Shown here piece after piece: positions 5,325 through 10,811 of a DNA stretch of 10,811 bases. The stretch comes from Clostridiales bacterium UBA1389 (GTDB lineage: Bacteria > Bacillota > Clostridia > Oscillospirales > CAG-382), in NCBI GenBank assembly GCA_002305335.1, contig DBQR01000033.1, positions 21,551 to 32,361 on the forward strand. The letters run 5' to 3'. How positions within the stretch are numbered: the stretch's first letter is position 1; each line of letters begins with the position of its first letter. The position numbers were made by a program, and so were the translations under genes. Under the pieces are notes generated by a model, which ran no database searches, was not told the DNA's origin, and was given only the letters and a program-made list of their open reading frames with translations.

Positions 5325-7550
5325 ATGGCGAAAAAGAAAAAGACAGTAGATATAGAAAAGGAAGCTGCAATTGAAGTCAGCGAAATAACAAGGGTTCTTG
5401 AAACCAACTATATGCCCTATGCCATGACGGTTATCGTGTCAAGGGCGATACCCGAAATCGACGGGTTCAAGCCCTCCCACCGAAAGATCCTGTACACCAT
5501 GTATAAAATGGGGCTGTTGACGGGAAACCGGACAAAATCCGCCAATGTGGTGGGGGCGACAATGAAGCTCCATCCCCACGGGGATTTGGCAATCTATGAA
5601 ACCCTTGTCCGTCTCACTGCCGACAAGGAAGCGCTGCTTCATCCCTTTGTGGATTCCAAGGGCAGCTTCGGCAAGCAGTATTCCGACATGGCCTTTGCCG
5701 CCTCCCGTTATACGGAAGTAAAGCTGGATAAGATTTGCGAATATGTTTTCGGCGGCATCGAAAAGGACGCGGTGGACTTTACCGACAACTACGACCATAC
5801 CACCACCGAACCCCTGCTGTTGCCCACCGCCTTCCCCAATATTTTAGTTTCCCCCAATTCCGGAATAGCCGTGGGTCTGTCAAGCTTAATCTGTTCCTTC
5901 AACCTGACGGAAGTCTGCGACCTGACGGCCTTGTATCTGAAAAAAGGGGAAGTTACCGAAGAGGAACTCCTTGAAACTTTAAAAGCCCCCGATTTTTCCA
6001 CCGGTGCATTTTTATTCTATAATAAAGACAAAATGCTGGAAATATACAAAACCGGCAGGGGGTCCTTCCGGCTCCGGTCAAAGTATAAATATGACAACAA
6101 GAACAACTGCATCGAGGTAACCGAAATCCCCTACACCACCACCGTCGAAAAAATCAAGGACACGGTTACAAAGCTGGTCAAAGAAGGCAGAATAAAGGAA
6201 ATTTCCGACATAAGGGACGAAACCGACATAAACGGTCTTACCATTGCCATTGACCTTAAGCGGGGAAGCGACCCGGACAAGCTTATGGCAAAGCTGTTCA
6301 AGCTTACCCCTCTTGAGGATTCCTTTTCCTGCAACTTCACCGTTTTGGTGGGGAATGTCCCCAAAACCTTGGGGGTTATGGAAATCCTTGAGGAATGGTG
6401 CGCCTTCAGAATCGAATGCCTCCGCCGCACCTTTATATACGACTGGACAAAGAAAAGCCAGCGTCTTCACCTGCTTGAAGGCTTGAAAAAGATACTCCTT
6501 GACATAGACAAGGCTATCCGCATAATAAGGCATACCGAAAATGACAAGGACGTTGTTCCGAATTTAATGAAGGGCTTTTCCATTGACGAGGAACAGGCGG
6601 AATTTATAGCAAATATCAAGCTCCGCAATCTGAACAAGGAATACATTCTTGACAATATCGACGAGATAACCGATCTGGAAAAGGAAATAAACCGGCTTTA
6701 CGAACTTATCCAGAGCGATGCCAAAATTAAAAAATACATTATAAAAGAGCTTGACCAGATAAAGGAAAAGTACGGAAAACCCAGGAAGACGGTTATTGTC
6801 TCCGAAGAAAAAGCGGAAAGCATCGTAGAAGAATTAATAGCCCACGAGGACTACCCCGTAACGGTTTTCCTTTCCAGGGAGGGCTATTTCAAAAAATGCA
6901 CCGCCGCCTCCCTCCGGGGAAACGACGTGCAGAAATTCAAGGAAAACGACTATCTTGTCTATTCCCAGGAAACCGCAAACCTTGCGGAAGTGCTCTTCTT
7001 TACCTCCGCCGCCCAGGTTTACAAAGCCCATCTGTATGACTTCGAGGACACAAAGGCGTCGTCCCTGGGGGATTACATCCCCGCAAAGCTGTCCTTTGAC
7101 CCGAACGAAAAGGTGATAGCCGCCCTGTGTCTTACCGACTTCAAGAAAAATGCCGCTCTGTTCTTTGAAAACGGCAAGGCGGTTAAGATAAGCTGCGAAA
7201 ATTACGAAACCAAAACCAACCGGAAAAAGCTGAAAAACGCCTTCTTTGAAAAATCACCCCTTGTAAACGCTCTTTTTGTGGAGGACAAGGACGAATTCCT
7301 AATCCGTTCCGACGCCGGGAAAGCCCTTATCGTAAAGGCAAAACAGCTTACCTTCAAGACCACCCGCACCTCCTACGGTTCCACGGTTATGACCTTAAAG
7401 AAGGGGCAGAAGGTTATATACGCCAATTATTATGACAAGGTAAATTCCCCCCTTGCAAAGGAAAGCCGCTACCGCAAGACCAGCCTGCCCTCCCCGGGAG
7501 GACTGTTTGAGGAGGAGGATTTTACCTTCCTTCAGCAGACCATCGAATAA
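5325..7550 (+). CDS. Divergent type IIA topoisomerase A subunit (ParC/GyrA-like)
   Basis: 741 residues. This is the DNA cleavage and religation subunit and partner of the preceding B-type subunit. The winged-helix cleavage domain contains HPHGD (83-87), the catalytic pair Arg128-Tyr129 in ASRYTE, and Ile181 in SGIAVG, equivalent to the DNA-intercalating isoleucine of GyrA. The tower and coiled-coil region runs from about 330 to 490. The C-terminal region, about 500-741, has no QRRGGKG-type GyrA box, which argues against gyrase-style wrapping and supercoiling. The N-terminal motif is SRAIPEIDGFKPSHRKIL, one residue shorter than the usual PDVRDGLKP block, a mark of the non-canonical group in Clostridia. 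Leu88 occupies the position of E. coli GyrA Ser83, and Glu92 matches ParC Glu84. The ATG has GGTGAAGG upstream. The 51-base gap after the B gene holds no terminator, so co-expression is likely. Databases may label it parC or gyrA. Confidence 0.9.
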   Translation: MAKKKKTVDIEKEAAIEVSEITRVLETNYMPYAMTVIVSRAIPEIDGFKPSHRKILYTMYKMGLLTGNRTKSANVVGATMKLHPHGDLAIYETLVRLTADKEALLHPFVDSKGSFGKQYSDMAFAASRYTEVKLDKICEYVFGGIEKDAVDFTDNYDHTTTEPLLLPTAFPNILVSPNSGIAVGLSSLICSFNLTEVCDLTALYLKKGEVTEEELLETLKAPDFSTGAFLFYNKDKMLEIYKTGRGSFRLRSKYKYDNKNNCIEVTEIPYTTTVEKIKDTVTKLVKEGRIKEISDIRDETDINGLTIAIDLKRGSDPDKLMAKLFKLTPLEDSFSCNFTVLVGNVPKTLGVMEILEEWCAFRIECLRRTFIYDWTKKSQRLHLLEGLKKILLDIDKAIRIIRHTENDKDVVPNLMKGFSIDEEQAEFIANIKLRNLNKEYILDNIDEITDLEKEINRLYELIQSDAKIKKYIIKELDQIKEKYGKPRKTVIVSEEKAESIVEELIAHEDYPVTVFLSREGYFKKCTAASLRGNDVQKFKENDYLVYSQETANLAEVLFFTSAAQVYKAHLYDFEDTKASSLGDYIPAKLSFDPNEKVIAALCLTDFKKNAALFFENGKAVKISCENYETKTNRKKLKNAFFEKSPLVNALFVEDKDEFLIRSDAGKALIVKAKQLTFKTTRTSYGSTVMTLKKGQKVIYANYYDKVNSPLAKESRYRKTSLPSPGGLFEEEDFTFLQQTIE

Positions 7551-7577
7551 ACAGGTGACATAAACGGAGATGACTTG

Positions 7578-9566
7578 ATGAACCCGAAACATTTTATTAA
7601 AAACAATCTCTTTTCCTTTGTGATAAGCACGGCGTTTATGGCGGCTTTGTGCGCCATTGCCTTTGTGTACAGCGCCAAAGCGGGGATTTTTTCCTCGATT
7701 CTGCTTGCCTGTTATCTCGTTTATGTGTTTATCTTCGTTTATTTCGGTTCCGGCGACGCCAAGAATCTGCTGGCGGGCAAATCCCTTGCCGCCCACACCT
7801 TTGACTTTATATCCGGCATGAATCTGCCGGTGCTCCTCTGCGACGTTTCGGGAGCCATCTCCTGGTACAACAACTCCCTTGACACTCTCTACTCGGATTC
7901 CCGTATTAAAATCGGGGAATCCATAACCACCGTAGGCAACGGAGTGGTTTCGGTTGAAAAATTCAACCGGCTTAAAGAGGAGGGAAAAAAAAGCTATACC
8001 GTAAAGGAAGGGGACAGATACTACCGGATTTTCCCCTACCAGATTGAAACACTGAGAAAGAGTTTTTACCTTGTGGTGTGGAGCGATGTCACCGAATTTG
8101 AAAACCTGTATGCCGAACACTTAAGCTCCAACGTGCTGGTGGCCTATGCGGTGGTGGACAACATTTCGGAAATCACCCAGGGGATGCAGGACAGGTACAG
8201 GGAAATATCCGCAAAAATCGCCAACATCCTTTCCGATTGGGTATCCTCGATGAAGGGTATCATAAAGGAATACGAACGGGATAAATATATCATCTTCTTT
8301 GAAGAACGGTATATGAATAAAGTGATTGACGCCAAGTTCGATATCCTCGACAAGGTTTACGATATTTCCGAAACCGACGAAAACACCCCCCTTACCATTT
8401 CCATGGGGATTGCCCGTATTGACGGCACCCTGTCGGAAAAGGAGGAGGCAGCCAAAATCTCCCTCCAGCTTGCCCTTCAGAGGGGGGGCGCCCAGGCAAT
8501 CGTCAAAACCAAGTCCGACACCGATATTTTCGGCGGCAGGACAAAGACGCTTCAGAAGCGAACCAAAATCAAATCCCGCACAGTGGCTACCCAGCTGGTG
8601 TCACTGATAAACAAGTCAACCAACGTGCTTATAATGGGACATGCCAACCCGGATTTTGACGCCATCGCTTCCAATATCGGCATTGCAAGGCTGGTTATGT
8701 ATTTAGGCAGGGACGTTAATATAATAAGCGATTTTTCTAATCAGAGCTTCAACACCTTTGCCAATATGCTTTCCATGATTAAGGATTACGACAACATTTT
8801 CGTGGATAAAATCTACGGGCAGGAACTTCTAACCCCCAACACCCTTGTGATTATAACCGACGTAAACAACGAGCGGATTTTGGAATCTCCGGAAATATAC
8901 AAAAAAGCCGAACATATCGCAATCATAGACCACCACCGGCAGACCCAGGAATTTTCCCGCAGCCACGAAATATCCTATATAGAGCCCAGCGCCTCCTCCG
9001 CCAGCGAACTGGTTTCGGAAATGCTGGAACTGGTGCTACCTCCAAATACCCTTTACAAGGAGGAAGCGGAGCTGTTGCTTGCGGGAATACTTCTCGACAC
9101 CCAGAACTTTACACGGAATGTGGGTATCCGCACCTTTTCCGCAGCGGTTTATTTAAGGGGCGAGGGAGCCAACGCCGGAAAAGCCCAGTCGGTGTTCAAA
9201 TACCGGATAGGCGAATTTAAAAAGCTGGCGGAATTTGAAAGAAATATTATAATCTTCAGAAAGATTTTCGCCATCGCCCAGTATGACCTGGACAACACCC
9301 CCGAAAACCGGGTGATAGCCGCCCAGGCTGCCGAAAGAATGCTTCAGATAGAGGGGATAAAGGCAACCTTTACCTTATCCCTTGCGGAGGACACCATTCA
9401 TATTTCCGCCCGCAGCGACGGCAGCGTGAATGTTTCCCTGATTCTTGAAAAGCTTAAGGGGGGCGGCCATTTTGATTCCGCCGGGGCAAAACTCAGCGGC
9501 GTTTCCATGAAACAGGCAATGGTAATGCTGAGGGAAGCCATAATCGAATACTGCGAAGCAGAATAA
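7578..9566 (+). CDS. gdpP: Cyclic-di-AMP phosphodiesterase GdpP (DHH/DHHA1, membrane-bound)
   Basis: 662 residues from ATG 7578; an in-frame TTG at 7575 is possible but GGAG (7566-7569) is better spaced for the ATG. GdpP cleaves c-di-AMP to pApA, setting levels of a messenger that controls potassium, osmolyte balance and wall stress. Layout: two membrane helices (about 11-31 and 36-57), a PAS-like domain (about 85-170), a degenerate GGDEF domain (about 175-310) with YERDKYII in place of an active cyclase site, then DHH and DHHA1 domains. The metal ligands are present: GHANPDFDA (His355, Asp359, Asp361), Asp428 in ITDVNN, DHH (451-453) and Asp507 in ILLDTQ. The DHHA1 motif GGGHFDSAG begins at 628. 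The block that usually reads like DTHRPS or DVNRPS is DVNNERIL here. It is followed by rplI and dnaB, the conserved Firmicutes order. Confidence 0.94.
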   Translation: MNPKHFIKNNLFSFVISTAFMAALCAIAFVYSAKAGIFSSILLACYLVYVFIFVYFGSGDAKNLLAGKSLAAHTFDFISGMNLPVLLCDVSGAISWYNNSLDTLYSDSRIKIGESITTVGNGVVSVEKFNRLKEEGKKSYTVKEGDRYYRIFPYQIETLRKSFYLVVWSDVTEFENLYAEHLSSNVLVAYAVVDNISEITQGMQDRYREISAKIANILSDWVSSMKGIIKEYERDKYIIFFEERYMNKVIDAKFDILDKVYDISETDENTPLTISMGIARIDGTLSEKEEAAKISLQLALQRGGAQAIVKTKSDTDIFGGRTKTLQKRTKIKSRTVATQLVSLINKSTNVLIMGHANPDFDAIASNIGIARLVMYLGRDVNIISDFSNQSFNTFANMLSMIKDYDNIFVDKIYGQELLTPNTLVIITDVNNERILESPEIYKKAEHIAIIDHHRQTQEFSRSHEISYIEPSASSASELVSEMLELVLPPNTLYKEEAELLLAGILLDTQNFTRNVGIRTFSAAVYLRGEGANAGKAQSVFKYRIGEFKKLAEFERNIIIFRKIFAIAQYDLDNTPENRVIAAQAAERMLQIEGIKATFTLSLAEDTIHISARSDGSVNVSLILEKLKGGGHFDSAGAKLSGVSMKQAMVMLREAIIEYCEAE

Positions 9567-9597
9567 TTTACCTCATAAATTTTAAGGAGGGGAAAAT

Positions 9598-10041
9598 ATG
9601 AAAGTCGTATTGCTTGAGGACGTTAAGGGACAGGGTAAAAAAGGGGAAATCGTTAAGGTTTCCGACGGTTACGCCAAAAATTATCTTATCCCGAAAAATT
9701 TAGCCAAAGAGGCAACGGAACAGATAATAAAAGACATCGAATCGAAAAAGCAAGCGGAAGCCTTTAAGCAGTCGGAAGAAAAGAAGTCTGCCCTTTCCCA
9801 CAAGGAAATCCTTGAAAAAACAGTGCTTGTCTTCAATACCACCGGCGGGATTGACGGAAAGCTGTATTCCGCCGTAACCGGCAAGGATGTTGCCGAAAAA
9901 ATAAAAGCCGATTTGGGTCTTGACATCGACAAAAAGAAGATAGTTATAAACGAAACGATAAAAACCATGGGGGAATATACGGTTACGGTAAAACTTTTCC
10001 CCGGAATTCAGGCTAAATTAAGTTTAAAGGTGCAAAATTAG
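9598..10041 (+). CDS. rplI: Large ribosomal subunit protein bL9
   Basis: 147 residues, the normal length. L9 binds domain V of 23S rRNA near the L1 stalk and helps maintain reading frame. The N-terminal rRNA-binding domain is clear: MKVVLLEDVKGQGKKGEIVK followed by VSDGYAKNYLIPKNLA (21-36). A long charged connecting helix (about 41-75, rich in Lys and Glu) leads to the C-terminal domain (about 80-147), with TTGGIDGKLYSAVT (82-95) typical of the family. The ribosome binding site AAGGAGGGG is the strongest in the window, fitting a highly expressed ribosomal gene. It sits 31 bases after gdpP and 23 bases before dnaB. Confidence 0.98.
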   Translation: MKVVLLEDVKGQGKKGEIVKVSDGYAKNYLIPKNLAKEATEQIIKDIESKKQAEAFKQSEEKKSALSHKEILEKTVLVFNTTGGIDGKLYSAVTGKDVAEKIKADLGLDIDKKKIVINETIKTMGEYTVTVKLFPGIQAKLSLKVQN

Positions 10042-10064
10042 CCGTAAAATATACGGAGAGTAAA

Positions 10065-10811
10065 ATGGCAGAATTCGAAAACATTAAGCAAATGCCCCAT
10101 TCCCTGGTGGCGGAACAGGCTCTGCTGGGTGCCATAATTATAGACCAGGAAAACCTGCTTAAAGCCGAAACGCTAAAGCCCGAACACTTTTACATCGATT
10201 CCCATAAAATCATATTTGCGGCAATAAGAAACCTGTTTTCTAAAAGCAGGTCTATCGATCTCGTCACCCTTATCGAAGCTGTCAAGGAGGAATCCGGCAC
10301 CACCGAATTCGATGCGGCGAAATACATAAAGATTATCTGCGACGTTGCCGCCGAAAACACCAATGTTTCGGAATATGTCAGGATTATCGAGGAAAAGGCC
10401 ACCCTGAGGGAACTTATAAACGCCGCCCGGGATATTTCCGAAACCGCCTTTTCCGAAAAGGGGGAAGTCCATTCCATCGTTGATTACGCGGAGCAGGCTG
10501 TTTTCGCCGTCGCCGACAAGCGGTACCGTACGGGACTTACCCATATAAGCGAAACGTTAAAGGAAAACTACGCCTACTACCAGTATATTGCCTCCCATCC
10601 GGGGGAGGATATGGGGCTTCGAACGGGTTATAACGACCTTGACGATGTATTTATAGGCCTTGGGGAAGGGGACCTGGTGCTAATCGGCGCCCGCCCCGGT
10701 GTGGGTAAAACCACCTTTGCGCTGAATATCGCCTTAAGCATGGGAAAAATATACCCGAAGAAGGATATTGCCATATTTTCCCTTGAAATGTCAAAGCAGC
10801 AGCTTGTCCAC
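10065..10811 (+). CDS. dnaB: Replicative DNA helicase DnaB (C-terminus cut by window edge)
   Basis: Open from ATG 10065 to the right edge: 249 codons, no stop. The full protein is usually about 440-450 residues, so close to 200 are missing. DnaB is the ring-shaped ATP-driven helicase that unwinds DNA at the fork and recruits primase. The N-terminal primase-interacting domain begins PHSLVAEQALLGAIIID (11-27). The linker leads to GLRTGYNDLDD (184-194), then the RecA-like ATPase with Walker A GARPGVGKTT (208-217) and IAIFSLEMSKQQLV (235-248), typical of the family. GGAG (10055-10058) is 6 bases before the ATG. It is called dnaC in Bacillus. Walker B and the DNA-binding loops lie outside the window. 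Confidence 0.97.
   Translation, partial: MAEFENIKQMPHSLVAEQALLGAIIIDQENLLKAETLKPEHFYIDSHKIIFAAIRNLFSKSRSIDLVTLIEAVKEESGTTEFDAAKYIKIICDVAAENTNVSEYVRIIEEKATLRELINAARDISETAFSEKGEVHSIVDYAEQAVFAVADKRYRTGLTHISETLKENYAYYQYIASHPGEDMGLRTGYNDLDDVFIGLGEGDLVLIGARPGVGKTTFALNIALSMGKIYPKKDIAIFSLEMSKQQLVH

Noticed and set aside
6078..6533. 151-codon minus-strand frame inside the A-subunit gene
   Set aside because: Antisense shadow; no homology recognised and the plus-strand frame is a conserved topoisomerase.
7395..8120. 241-codon open frame on the minus strand across the A-subunit/gdpP junction
   Set aside because: It lies antisense to two clearly conserved genes, has no recognisable domain, and reads as a Gly/Val/Lys-rich shadow of the opposite-strand codon bias.
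10173..10544. Minus-strand open frames overlapping dnaB
   Set aside because: The plus frame from 10065 is open to the edge and matches DnaB along its length, including Walker A.

Overview
The window looks like chromosomal DNA from an anaerobic Firmicute of the class Clostridia, probably an uncultured Oscillospirales-type gut organism. This rests on moderate GC content, strong AGGAGG-type ribosome binding sites, the gdpP-rplI-dnaB gene order, a second non-canonical type IIA topoisomerase pair, and a GGGtGRT/NifU-like/PduL cluster. All genes are tightly packed and intact except the two cut by the window edges. No mobile element, phage gene, CRISPR array, tRNA or rRNA gene was seen. I saw no stretch over 300 bases without a gene.

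Left arm, minus strand (2095 down to 1): a three-gene unit reading pduL, then a NifU-like Fe-S scaffold relative, then a GGGtGRT-family protein cut by the left edge just inside its name-giving motif. Gaps are 29 and 12 bases and each gene has its own ribosome binding site. PduL exchanges acyl-CoA and acyl-phosphate. The role of the other two proteins is not established.

Divergent control region (2096-2257): two back-to-back sigma-A-type promoters, each with 17-base spacing. One fires left into pduL and one right into trpS. A 7-bp inverted repeat lies between and over the -35 elements.

Right arm, plus strand (2258 to the right edge): trpS, topoisomerase B-type subunit, topoisomerase A-type subunit, gdpP, rplI, dnaB (cut by the right edge). 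Gaps are 23 to 51 bases and no terminator-like hairpin was seen, so a single transcription unit from the trpS promoter is plausible (inference). It joins tRNA charging, a divergent topoisomerase, c-di-AMP breakdown, ribosomal protein L9 and the replicative helicase.

Most of the window is conserved core genome. The parts most worth attention are the GGGtGRT/scaffold/PduL cluster of unknown purpose and the divergent topoisomerase pair, with its altered ATP-binding loop and a leucine at the classical quinolone-resistance serine position.
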